Shown: piece after piece, positions 1 to 7,098 of the stretch
How positions within the stretch are numbered: position 1 is the stretch's first letter
Layout of the letters: every line of letters starts with the position of its first letter
Source: Planctomycetota bacterium
GTDB taxonomy: Bacteria > Planctomycetota > Phycisphaerae > UBA1845 > CAIVHJ01
Direction: 5' to 3'
NCBI GenBank assembly: GCA_022573485.1
Contig: JACZTW010000162.1
Location: forward strand, 1 to 8,702
Length of the DNA stretch: 8,702 bases
Made by a program: the position numbers and the translations under genes
Notes under the pieces: model-generated
Databases searched by the model: none
The model's input: only the letters and a program-made list of their open reading frames with translations
Told to the model about the DNA's origin: nothing

Positions 1-57
1 CGGGACGGCCCCCAATCCAGATGCATCACGCGGCGGCGCCCCCGAGAACCTGAGATC

Positions 58-1905
58 ATGAGCCGCCTCGCTCACAACCTCCGCCCGCAGGGGCCGTGCA
101 ACCGTACTTTCTACGACCACATCAGCGGCGTGTACGACTTCATAGCAGACGCCAGCGAACACAAGGCTCGAGCGGCCGGCGAAGAGCTGTTGGGCGTCCA
201 GAATGGCGAGCACGTCCTCGAGCTGGGGTTCGGAACCGGCAGCAGCCTTCTCCACCTGGTGCATTGTGTCGGTCCCGAGGGCAAGGCGGAGGGCCTCGAC
301 ATCTCACCGGGCATGCTCGAAGTCGCCGGCAAGAAGCTCGAGCGCGCGGGCGTCCCCTTCTGCATCGCCGCAACCGGGGCCGCCATGGCCAAGTTGCTGC
401 CCACCCACGCGGGCAAGGTCAAGTGCATCTATATCGATCCGCCTTACAACACGGGGAATGAAGGGTGGGTGTACAACGACAACCTGACCCAGCCGCAGTT
501 CAAGGAATGGATCGGCAAGACCGTCGGCAAGGAGGGCGAGGACGCCTGCCGACACGACAAGTGGTGCTGCATGATGTACCCGCGGCTCATGCTGCTCAAG
601 GAGCTTCTTCGAGAAGACGGTGCGATTTTCGTGAGCATCGGGGATGACGAAATCCATCACCTCAGAATGTTGCTGGACGAGGTTCTTGGGCAGACGAATC
701 TCATCGGAACGATCATCTGGCGGAATAGCACAGGTCCCAAGCAAAGCAAATACCTGTCAACGAGCCATGACTACATTTTGAGCTATGCCCGAAGCCTCCC
801 ATCGTGGAACAGGAACTTGCTGCCGAGGACGGAAGAACAGGAGCACGATTACCAGAACCCCGACGACGATCCGAGAGGTCCGTGGCGATCTGGCGGTCTT
901 GACGCGCGCAACTACTACAGTCGTGGCAAGTACGCGATCACCTGTCCAGGCGGGCGCGTGATTGATGGCCCACCCGGGGGGAGCTACTGGCGCATTCCCG
1001 AAGACACGCTCTGGGAGCGAGATGCCAACGGTCGGATTTGGTGGGGAGAGGATGGGAATAATGTTCCCCGGATCAAGCGGTTTCTCAGCGAAGTTCAGAA
1101 AGGACTGATCCCACAAACTGTATGGGATTACCGCGAGGTTGGTCATACACAGCGTGCCAAGCAGGAGTACCTGAAAATCCTCTCTGACAAAGAGGTGTTT
1201 ACGACACCAAAACCTCTCGACCTCATCCGGCGCATCATTCAAATCTCGACGGAACCGGGCGATCTAGTTTTGGATTCGTTCGCGGGCAGCGGGACAACTG
1301 GGCACGCGGTTTTGGAAATGAACAAGGAAGACGGTGGCGACAGGAAGTTCGTCCTCGTTCAGATGCCCCACGACAGCAAGCAACACGAGAACAAGAAAAC
1401 GAACATTTGCCAAGCTATTACAGGGACGCGTATCCAGCGTGCAATCGGGGGCTACTCACATGTCCGCCGCATGGCGAAGGGCAAGTCGCGGAAAGAACAT
1501 GTGGACGCCCTCGGCGGATCGTTTTCTTATGCCCGGGTGAGTGACGAGCCGCTGCTGGGCGAGTACCGTGACCTTGGCGAGCGGCTTCCGTCCTACGACG
1601 ACATCGCCAAGTACGTGTTCTATACCGAGACGAGCAGTCAATGGAATAAGGCTGGCGCGGACACCGAGACGGGCAAGATCGGCGAACATGCGGGCACGAG
1701 CTACTACCTGCTCTACCGGCCGAACCGGAAGGTGGACTGGCCGATTGACATGGATTTCCTGAAGACCACTGCCAAGAATGACTCCAACCGAATTCTCGTC
1801 GTATACTGCGAGAAAATCTGGCTGCACCGGGACGACCTGCGCGAGTGGGAGCAAGCCCACAAGAAGAAGGTGCGGCCCATGCTGGTGCCGTTTAATCTCA
1901 AGTAG
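58..1905 (+). CDS. mod: Type III restriction-modification methyltransferase (Mod), with a chimeric N-terminus
   Basis: Site-specific adenine methyltransferase and DNA-recognition subunit of a Type III restriction system; it would use SAM to methylate one strand of an asymmetric site. Visible motifs follow the beta-class order: DPPY (motif IV, residues 127-130, followed by NTGNEGW), a long target-recognition region (about 215-375), TPKPLDLI (motif X-like, about 383-390), then DSFAGSGTTGH (motif I, 406-416). The C-terminal part (about 460-615) resembles the tail of this Mod subfamily. Residues 1 to about 100 are not Mod: they look like the start of a UbiE-like class I methyltransferase (YDHISGVYDF, then LELGFGTGSS at 54-63 and LDISPGML at 80-87), cut before the rest of its Rossmann fold. 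The GDNL-like segment normally found just before DPPY is replaced by TGAAMAKL. ATG 58 suits the UbiE-like N-terminus, but the frame is open to the window edge, so an upstream start is possible. res follows after 12 nt. Confidence 0.93.
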   Translation: MSRLAHNLRPQGPCNRTFYDHISGVYDFIADASEHKARAAGEELLGVQNGEHVLELGFGTGSSLLHLVHCVGPEGKAEGLDISPGMLEVAGKKLERAGVPFCIAATGAAMAKLLPTHAGKVKCIYIDPPYNTGNEGWVYNDNLTQPQFKEWIGKTVGKEGEDACRHDKWCCMMYPRLMLLKELLREDGAIFVSIGDDEIHHLRMLLDEVLGQTNLIGTIIWRNSTGPKQSKYLSTSHDYILSYARSLPSWNRNLLPRTEEQEHDYQNPDDDPRGPWRSGGLDARNYYSRGKYAITCPGGRVIDGPPGGSYWRIPEDTLWERDANGRIWWGEDGNNVPRIKRFLSEVQKGLIPQTVWDYREVGHTQRAKQEYLKILSDKEVFTTPKPLDLIRRIIQISTEPGDLVLDSFAGSGTTGHAVLEMNKEDGGDRKFVLVQMPHDSKQHENKKTNICQAITGTRIQRAIGGYSHVRRMAKGKSRKEHVDALGGSFSYARVSDEPLLGEYRDLGERLPSYDDIAKYVFYTETSSQWNKAGADTETGKIGEHAGTSYYLLYRPNRKVDWPIDMDFLKTTAKNDSNRILVVYCEKIWLHRDDLREWEQAHKKKVRPMLVPFNLK

Positions 1906-1917
1906 GGGTGTGCAAGG

Positions 1918-4449
1918 ATGCCGCTCAAGCAATATCAGGAACGCGTCGTCAACGAGGTGCGCGTCTATCTGAACGCGCTGGCCCAGGAACTTGCCGACGG
2001 CAATGTCAAACACGCGGGCAAGGATGCGTGGGAAGAGTGTGGGATACCGCGGCCTTACCCGAGCGAACGACGCAACGGGCTTAATCGGGACCTGCCGACG
2101 TTTTGCATCAAGGTTCCCACCGGAGGCGGCAAGACACTGCTGGCCACGCAGATTTTGGGGCTGATCTATAGAACCATCCTGCAGGATCGTCGCGGCGCAG
2201 GATTGGTGCTGTGGGTGGTCCCGAGTGATCAGATATACAAGGACACGCTCAAGGCCCTGCGCGACCGTCGGCACTTCTACCGCGAGTCGCTGGAGTTCGC
2301 GCTGTCGCGGCGGATCGAGGTCTGGGAGAAACACGAAATCGCAAGGCTTACGCCGGGGCAACTCGCGTCGAACCTCAACATCCTGATGGTCAAGCTCCAA
2401 GGTACGAATCGGCAGGACAAGGAGTCGCTCAAGTTTTTTCGCGACAGCGGCGGCAATATCGTTGCCCACTTTCCGCCTGAAGATGATCCGGAGAAACACA
2501 AGGTGCTGAAGGATCGCATCCCGAACCTCGATATGCTCGAAGAGAACGGCGACACCGGCGCCTATCTGGCAGCGACCTCCGTCGCCAACCTCGTGCGCAT
2601 GTGCGAACCGGCAGTCATTCTTGATGAGGGGCACAGGGCTACGAGCAGGCTGGCGAGGGAGACGATCGAGGATTTCAACCCTCGGATCGTCGTGGAGTTG
2701 TCCGCGACACCGAGCGACGCAAATGTGCTGGTGACGGTCAGCGGGCAGGAGTTACTTGATGAGGAAATGATCAAGCTTCCCATCAACATCGCCAACTCCA
2801 ACCAAAAGTCGTGGAAAAATGTACTGATGGCGGCACGCGACCGCCGCACGGAATTGAGCAAGCTGGCCGAGAAGCACTATCGGGCGAGCGGCCGCGCCGA
2901 CGATGCCATACGTCCCATCGTGCTCGTGCAGGTCGAACGCACCGGCAAGGATCAGCGGGAGGCAAGATTCGTTCATAGCGAAGATGTAAAGACGCACCTC
3001 ATGCAGAAGCTCGGCGTCGATGAGCGGAAGATCGCAATCAAGACGGCCGACAAGGACGACATCGAAGGAATCGACCTGGTTGATCCGGAATGTTCGATTG
3101 AGTGGATCATTACGAAGGCGGCGTTGCAAGAGGGGTGGGATTGCCCGTTTGCGTACATTCTTGTTTCGCTGAGCAACACACGTAGTCAACGAAGCATGAC
3201 GCAGCTCGTGGGTCGTGTTCTGCGTCAGCCGTACCAGCAACGAACCGCCTACGACGACCTGAACGAAAGCTATGTCTACTGCCTGAACCGCAAATCGAAG
3301 GATGTTGTGGCGGATGTCAAGCGGGCGCTGGAGCAGGAGGGGTACGAAGGCGATGCCACAAGCGTCTCCGACCAGAGCGCTGACAAGGGCAAACCCGTCC
3401 ACGCACGCAAGGCGAAAATCCGCGAGAAATTTCGCAAGCATTACAAGAAGCCGTTTGAGGGGCGAATCTTCATCCCGCGGTTCTGCGTGAAGAGCGACGA
3501 CGGGTACGAAGCACTGGATTATTTCAAGCACCTGCTTGGCAAAGTCGAAGTGGCCCGCTTCAAGTACGACGAAGTAGTCTGGGATTTCTCGCAACAATTG
3601 CAGGACGCGAAGGAGCAATTCATCCGGATCACCTTGGGGCGGGACGCTCAGTCGCGGGAAGAGACGGCGGTTGTGCTGGAGGATGACGAGCGCGTAAAGG
3701 CATGGCTTGTCGCCAACCTCGGGCTGGAATGGTTCAGCATTACGCAGCTTCGAGTCGTCGTTGACGAAGTGTGCGGCCGACTCCAAGGGATCAAAAGACA
3801 GTTGGCTCTGGTAAAGTCGGCCCTGCGAGAGCGGATCGAGGGATTCATTCGGGAGCAAACGGATCTTCTGACGCAACAGGCGTTCAAGAGGCTGCATCAG
3901 CGTGGGCAGCTTTGCTTCTACCTGGATTGCGTGGAGGGGCGGTTCGAGATACCGGCAGAAGTGACCGTCCGGATCACCAAACCACTCCAGCACGATAACT
4001 ACAATGCTGTTAGCAAGAGTCTTTTTGACTTCGCGCCCGACGACATCAACGAGTATGAAAGAAGCGTCGCCCTCTATCTCGACCATCATCCACAGGTGCT
4101 GTGGTGGTATCGCAACCTTGTCGGCCCGTCGCACTTCTCGGTACAGGGCTATCGGAAGAATCGAATCTACCCCGATTTCATCGTGCAGAAGGGAAAGGCC
4201 CAGCGTGAGCTGCCGCTCGCCACGGTCTTTGTCGTCGAGAGCAAGGGCAAACACCTCAAGGGCAGCGAGGACACGAATTACAAGCGGGAGATTGCCAGGG
4301 TCTTCGAGGATGTGGGACACGAAGTGACGTGGCAGAAGCTCGGCGAGGGATTCGAGAACCACGAGTTCAGGTTCCAAATCCTCGATGAGGGCGAGTACGC
4401 CCACAAGGATTGGGACGAGGACTTGAACAAGCTACTAACGGGAGTGTAA
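1918..4449 (+). CDS. res: Type III restriction endonuclease subunit (Res), SF2 helicase plus PD-ExK nuclease
   Basis: ATP-dependent restriction subunit that partners with Mod; it needs ATP hydrolysis to communicate along DNA and cuts unmodified DNA. The 843-aa protein shows SF2 helicase motifs in order: PTGGGKT (Walker A, residues 67-73), DEGH (motif II, 236-239), LSATP (motif III, 261-265), EGWDCP (405-410) and QLVGRVLR (motif VI, 429-436). The C-terminal nuclease site is PD (752-753), then ESK (774-776), a PD...ExK arrangement. All catalytic signatures are intact and the length is within the range I expect for Res proteins of this kind, so cleavage activity is plausible. The start lies 12 nt after the mod stop. 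AGGGG at 1904-1908 overlaps that stop and sits 9 nt before ATG, which fits an operon with coupled translation. Nothing suggests truncation or frameshift. Confidence 0.95.
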   Translation: MPLKQYQERVVNEVRVYLNALAQELADGNVKHAGKDAWEECGIPRPYPSERRNGLNRDLPTFCIKVPTGGGKTLLATQILGLIYRTILQDRRGAGLVLWVVPSDQIYKDTLKALRDRRHFYRESLEFALSRRIEVWEKHEIARLTPGQLASNLNILMVKLQGTNRQDKESLKFFRDSGGNIVAHFPPEDDPEKHKVLKDRIPNLDMLEENGDTGAYLAATSVANLVRMCEPAVILDEGHRATSRLARETIEDFNPRIVVELSATPSDANVLVTVSGQELLDEEMIKLPINIANSNQKSWKNVLMAARDRRTELSKLAEKHYRASGRADDAIRPIVLVQVERTGKDQREARFVHSEDVKTHLMQKLGVDERKIAIKTADKDDIEGIDLVDPECSIEWIITKAALQEGWDCPFAYILVSLSNTRSQRSMTQLVGRVLRQPYQQRTAYDDLNESYVYCLNRKSKDVVADVKRALEQEGYEGDATSVSDQSADKGKPVHARKAKIREKFRKHYKKPFEGRIFIPRFCVKSDDGYEALDYFKHLLGKVEVARFKYDEVVWDFSQQLQDAKEQFIRITLGRDAQSREETAVVLEDDERVKAWLVANLGLEWFSITQLRVVVDEVCGRLQGIKRQLALVKSALRERIEGFIREQTDLLTQQAFKRLHQRGQLCFYLDCVEGRFEIPAEVTVRITKPLQHDNYNAVSKSLFDFAPDDINEYERSVALYLDHHPQVLWWYRNLVGPSHFSVQGYRKNRIYPDFIVQKGKAQRELPLATVFVVESKGKHLKGSEDTNYKREIARVFEDVGHEVTWQKLGEGFENHEFRFQILDEGEYAHKDWDEDLNKLLTGV

Positions 4450-4744
4450 CAGCATCCAGCGAGTTGACCGGCACCTCGGCGCGCTATTGGCACGCGGGAG
4501 GTCGTCGATCACGCGGCAAGTCATAAGAATAGGTGGAAGTCGTGCGGTGATGGTGCGCGCCGACGCGGTTGGCTCTTTGACATTCGGATCGGGCAGCGAA
4601 AATGGGCGAAAAGCGTATTGGCCAAACGAACCCAACGCTCCGCAACATCAATGCCGAGTTGGTGAAGCGCTGCGTGTTGCCTCAGCCGGCGTACACGTTG
4701 TTCACGCCCTGTGTCCTCGTACTCCGGCCGCCGTCGAGGGATGA
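4450..4744. other. Intergenic stretch without a convincing gene; possible dispersed planctomycete repeat
   Basis: No reading frame here looks like a real protein. Short ORFs overlap in several frames and encode nothing I recognise. A TTGACA hexamer at 4577-4582 has no good -10 box at the right distance. It is followed by GCGAAAA repeated twice and by CCAAACGAACCCAAC (about 4621-4635). Translations such as AKRTQ and NEPN from this kind of sequence recur, from memory, in spurious small ORFs of planctomycete genomes, so a dispersed non-coding repeat is possible. There is only one copy in this window. Confidence 0.35.
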
Positions 4745-4766
4745 GTGCCCCCGCCCGGCGGGGCAC
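4745..4766. repeat. Hairpin GTGCCCC / GGGGCAC outside the left inverted repeat
   Basis: A 7-bp perfect stem with an 8-nt GC-rich loop. It lies 20 nt outside the left inverted repeat, mirroring a hairpin of different sequence outside the right repeat (5458-5477). It may also act as a weak transcription terminator for the restriction operon; it has no U-tract. Confidence 0.6.
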
Positions 4767-4786
4767 ACTCGGCCTTGGATGTCCTT

Positions 4787-4873
4787 GAGCCGAGCCCTTC
4801 AGGGTCTCCGCCGTGGCGGATCCGCAGGTCGGTACGAGCGCGGTCCGCAGCCTGCACAACAAATTGCATGAAC
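4787..4873 (+). repeat. Left arm of an ~85-bp imperfect inverted repeat
   Basis: Compared with the reverse complement of 5353-5434 it shares exact blocks in the same order: GAGCCG, CCCTTCAGGGTC, ATCCGCAGGTC, CGCGGTCCGCAGC and CACAACAAATTGCAT. The blocks are separated by small indels. This arm has an extra perfect palindrome, TCCGCCGTGGCGGA (4807-4820), at a place where the other arm has only a few bases. Confidence 0.85.
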
Positions 4874-4964
4874 GTGAAGGATTCGGTTTTGCGTTAAGTA
4901 TAAATGGCTCCCAGGCTTACTTCAGGTTTCTTACAGATCCAGGGACGGATCAAGGAGGTAAGCC

Positions 4965-5441
4965 ATGAAAGGCCAAGTGTGGTGTATGATAGAGGAATCG
5001 TTGTCGTTTGTCGAAGGGATGCCAGTGGGTTGTCGCGACCGCGACCGGGATATTCTCCGTGTGGTGTTGTGGGCGACGCTCAAGGATCGGCCGATGGTGT
5101 GGGCGTGCCAGCCGCAGAACTGGCCGGAAGACTTGCGTCCGGCCTGTTTGCCGGACCCGAGTACGGTATCGCGTTGCCGGCATCATCCCGAACTGCAGAA
5201 AACTGCGTACGCATTGCACGAGCGCAGCGTCGATCATTTGGGTGCTGTGAGTCGCTATGCCGGCCTGGGCGCGCCGGAAGCACCGTGTTTTCCGATGGAG
5301 ATGGGCCAAAAACCTGCTCCATCATGCGTGGCTCCTCACGAAACCCAGAGCCGCTTGATGCAATTTGTTGTGAATGCTGCGGACCGCGGTCTCGGCGACC
5401 TGCGGATGGTCCGGACCCTGAAGGGTCCGGCTCGAGGGTGA
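4965..5441 (+). pseudogene. N-terminal fragment of a DDE-type transposase (relic)
   Basis: The first ~80 residues resemble, from memory, the N-terminus of planctomycete DDE transposases: MKGQVW start, RDRDILRVVLWATLKDRP (about 26-43), WAC...NWP (46-53) and STVSR...HHPELQ (66-78). After about residue 80 the similarity stops. The rest is arbitrary translation that runs into the right inverted repeat, and no catalytic DDE residues can be identified, so the 158-codon ORF is not a working transposase. AAGGAGG at 4952-4958, 6 nt before ATG, is a strong ribosome-binding site that supports this start. TATAAA at 4899-4904 could be a -10 box but lacks a matching -35. It is unclear whether an internal deletion or an insertion removed the remainder. 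Confidence 0.6.
5353..5434 (-). repeat. Right arm of the ~85-bp imperfect inverted repeat
   Basis: Reverse-complement partner of 4787-4873. It contains the perfect hairpin CCGGACCCTGAAGGGTCCGG (5411-5430; 8-bp stem, TGAA loop). The matching part of the left arm (around CCCTTCAGGG) pairs less well. The arm overlaps the 3' end of the transposase-relic ORF. Confidence 0.85.
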
Positions 5442-5457
5442 TCTGTAGATCCTCTAA

Positions 5458-5477
5458 CCACCAGCTAAAGCTGGTGG
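5458..5477. repeat. Perfect hairpin CCACCAGCT-AA-AGCTGGTGG
   Basis: A 9-bp perfect stem with a 2-nt spacer, 23 nt outside the right inverted-repeat arm. Its position mirrors the unrelated hairpin outside the left arm (4745-4766). There is no U-tract, so an ordinary intrinsic terminator is unlikely. Confidence 0.7.
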
Positions 5478-5529
5478 CAAACAGGAGCGATTTAGGCTCT
5501 GTCTGAATACTCGGATTCTTTCAAGGAGC

Positions 5530-5599
5530 CGCGGGTTTTAACCCGCGCGAGGCCTCGCGCAGACTCCCGACCAGTCGGGATTCTCCCGGCGCGCCGGGA
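5530..5599. repeat. Cluster of four adjacent perfect palindromes between convergent genes
   Basis: Four different palindromes nearly tile 70 bp: CGCGGGTT-TT-AACCCGCG (5530-5547), GCGCGAGGCCTCGCGC (5545-5560), TCCCGAC-CA-GTCGGGA (5565-5580) and TCCCGGCGCGCCGGGA (5584-5599). The last recurs exactly at 7726-7741. The cluster lies downstream of both flanking ORFs, which point towards it. It could block transcription from either side or be a REP-like palindromic element. No U-tracts follow the stems. Confidence 0.75.
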
Positions 5600-5620
5600 T
5601 CTGCGGACCCTTGGGTGTTT

Positions 5621-5914
5621 TCAGTGTGGGCTTTCGTCCTCGTCGTCCTCGTCGAGGCTGCGTTTCCAGCTTTCCGTATCTTCCTGTTCGTCGATTTCGC
5701 GTTCCATGTAGTTGAATAGCTTCTCCTGCATGGGCGCGAGGCGATCGTAGACTTGCTGAAGCCGCTCATGCTGCTGGATCAGCGTGTTGAGCCGCAGCAG
5801 TTGCCACTTGGCCAGGCACTCCGGCTCTTTGATGTTGGTGAACGGGTCGCACAGGAAGATCATCTCCCCATCCGCCCCGCGCTGGCACAGTTCACAGTCG
5901 CTACATTGGATCAT
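5621..5914 (-). CDS. Conserved small Cys-motif protein with acidic tail (97 aa), function unknown
   Basis: I know of no function. From memory it resembles a small protein found across planctomycetes that begins MIQC and contains CDPFTNIKEPEC...KWQ. Visible features are C4-xx-C7-xx-C10 plus C22 and C33, which could bind a metal. A helical, probably coiled-coil segment follows (about 38-80, ending LAPMQEKLFNYMEREID), then a strongly acidic C-terminus (DEDDEDE). No signal peptide or membrane segment is seen, so it is presumably cytoplasmic. I chose ATG 5914 because AGGA sits about 7 nt upstream and the conserved MIQC begins there; an in-frame start at 5950 would add 12 unremarkable residues. It lies 89 nt downstream of the zinc-ribbon membrane gene on the same strand and may be cotranscribed with it. 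Confidence 0.8.
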   Translation of the reverse strand: MIQCSDCELCQRGADGEMIFLCDPFTNIKEPECLAKWQLLRLNTLIQQHERLQQVYDRLAPMQEKLFNYMEREIDEQEDTESWKRSLDEDDEDESPH

Positions 5915-6003
5915 GAGAATTCCTACCGCCCAGCGGCGTTCGACCGCCACACGTCATCATATAGCGCACCAACGCCTCAAGGGAAGCTAATAGGAGGGAG
6001 ATT

Positions 6004-6984
6004 CTAAATCAGCGTGCGGCCTCGCAAATGCCATTCGAGGATCAGCCACAGGAGAAAGAGAAAAACCATGCCTTGGGACGCGAGAATGGTCAGGAAAGGG
6101 TGACTGAATTTGAGATACTTTCGATAAGCAATCCACAGGCGATAGACCGCATGCCCTCCCATCAACAGGCACAGGACGGCCAAGCCGGGTTGAAGCGGCA
6201 GAATCAGCACGGCTGACGAGGTGGCCACGTAGACAGCTCCGGTCGCCACAAGGACAGTCAGCCCGATCCAGATTCCGATATCGAAACTGTAGATCACGCA
6301 ACGGATGACATGTACCGTTTTGACCCTCGCGCTTCGCATGGACCAGCGAAACACCAATAAAGCGAGTATTGTCAACCAAGGCCAGAGGAGGTAACTCACC
6401 AAGAACGGCAGGAACGTACGAAAGAAGTCATCGTAGAACAAGACTATTAGGAAGAATCGTATGTCGGGAGGCTCTGGATACTGGCTGTCGAGGTAGGCCT
6501 GGATGGATCCGTGTTGAGCCAGTACCGTCGTCTTCCACTGGCTGGCGCTCTTGAAATACGCCGCCGACGTCGCTCGGTACGCGACAAAGTCCTTCTGCGT
6601 GTTGATGACCGCACGTCCGAATTGTCCGCCCAGGCCAAACAACATCACTCCCACGATCAATCCCCAGTACAGGATCAATCGTTTCACACTTGACGGTTGA
6701 GCAGGTTGCAGTGATGCCCAGAATTTGCGCGGCCGCAGGCCGCCGAGCGCGGTTTTCCAGAATGACCACCAGTTGCGTTCGGGATGATGCTCGAAGAGGT
6801 AGCGGTGCAGCCGGCGGCTGGGGTCCAGCACGTCCGGCCAGTCGAACCGATACCCGCACTCCGGACACCGCGGCTCGGTCAGCATCCTCAGGTCGTATTC
6901 GCACAGCGGGCAGAGGATGTCCTCCTGGATCATGTTCCAGTCGGGCGAACTTGTGGCGGCGGTCGGTTCGCTGATAGAGGTCAT
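6004..6984 (-). CDS. Zinc-ribbon membrane protein (hypothetical, planctomycete type)
   Basis: Function unknown. Numbered from ATG 6984 (326 aa), it has a zinc ribbon CPLC (25-28) ... CPEC (40-43) within a CxYDLR...PRCPECGYRFDW block, which I associate with planctomycete membrane proteins. A basic, aromatic linker follows, then about five hydrophobic segments (roughly 101-120, 187-214, 225-254, 256-283, 296-317). The N-terminal ribbon is probably cytoplasmic, which is inference. The frame also offers ATG 6993 and GTG 7002. I prefer 6984 because a TTGACA-N18-CATAAT promoter (6992-7021) would start the mRNA at about 6985, making the transcript leaderless; if translation begins at 6993, GTGAG just upstream could be its ribosome-binding site. 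No homologue with a known role can be named from sequence alone. Confidence 0.82.
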   Translation of the reverse strand: MTSISEPTAATSSPDWNMIQEDILCPLCEYDLRMLTEPRCPECGYRFDWPDVLDPSRRLHRYLFEHHPERNWWSFWKTALGGLRPRKFWASLQPAQPSSVKRLILYWGLIVGVMLFGLGGQFGRAVINTQKDFVAYRATSAAYFKSASQWKTTVLAQHGSIQAYLDSQYPEPPDIRFFLIVLFYDDFFRTFLPFLVSYLLWPWLTILALLVFRWSMRSARVKTVHVIRCVIYSFDIGIWIGLTVLVATGAVYVATSSAVLILPLQPGLAVLCLLMGGHAVYRLWIAYRKYLKFSHPFLTILASQGMVFLFLLWLILEWHLRGRTLI

Positions 6985-6991
6985 GCATGTC

Positions 6992-7021
6992 ATTATGCTC
7001 ACGATGTCGCGCCGGTGTCAA
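6992..7021 (-). promoter_or_regulatory. Candidate sigma70-type promoter for the zinc-ribbon gene
   Basis: On the minus strand, TTGACA (7016-7021) and CATAAT (6992-6997) are separated by 18 nt; 11 of 12 hexamer bases match consensus. The -10 box overlaps the ATG at 6993, so initiation about 7 nt downstream would fall at or next to the ATG at 6984. Confidence 0.55.
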
Positions 7022-7044
7022 AACGATGTGGGAGAACATCGTTT
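7021..7044. repeat. Perfect hairpin AAACGATGT / ACATCGTTT upstream of the zinc-ribbon promoter
   Basis: A 9-bp perfect inverted repeat around GGGAGA, abutting the -35 box of the minus-strand promoter. It could be an operator-like site or a terminator for transcription arriving from the right; on the + strand it ends in only three T residues. Confidence 0.55.
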
Positions 7045-7098
7045 AGCGGCGACCCGAAGGGGAGCGCGTCTGGAGATCAACATACAAGACACGGCGGT

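Larger units (their letters stand above)
4787..5434. mobile_element. Inverted-repeat-bounded element carrying a transposase relic
   Basis: Two imperfect inverted repeats of about 85 bp enclose roughly 480 bp, in which the main recognisable content is the 5' part of a transposase gene. This can be read as a decayed insertion sequence, as a non-autonomous derivative, or as an insertion between two oppositely oriented copies of a palindromic intergenic repeat. No target-site duplication is obvious. The element falls between the restriction operon and a convergent small gene and interrupts neither. Confidence 0.55.

Noticed and set aside
58..1905. Phase-variable simple repeat in mod, as in some pathogen Type III systems
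   Set aside because: No homopolymer or short tandem repeat long enough for slippage is seen in the gene or in the 57 bases before it.
1456..2634. 392-codon minus-strand frame across the mod/res junction
   Set aside because: Antisense to two well-supported genes, with no recognisable motifs.
2752..4404. 550-codon open frame on the minus strand inside res
   Set aside because: It is antisense to a complete Res protein with all motifs in order; long shadow frames are common in GC-rich genes, and its translation shows no domain I recognise.
4565..4640. CTTTGACA followed by GCGAAAA repeats as a CRISPR leader
   Set aside because: No direct-repeat and spacer array follows, and no cas genes are present. 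The 21-bp array at 7234-7670 has no spacers either.
5411..5477. Hairpins at 5411-5430 and 5458-5477 as intrinsic terminators
   Set aside because: Both stems are strong, but neither is followed by a run of T on either strand, and one is embedded in the inverted-repeat arm.
4904..5506. 200-codon + strand frame overlapping the transposase relic
   Set aside because: The overlapping frame starting at 4965 has the strong ribosome-binding site and the transposase-like residues; this one resembles nothing I know.
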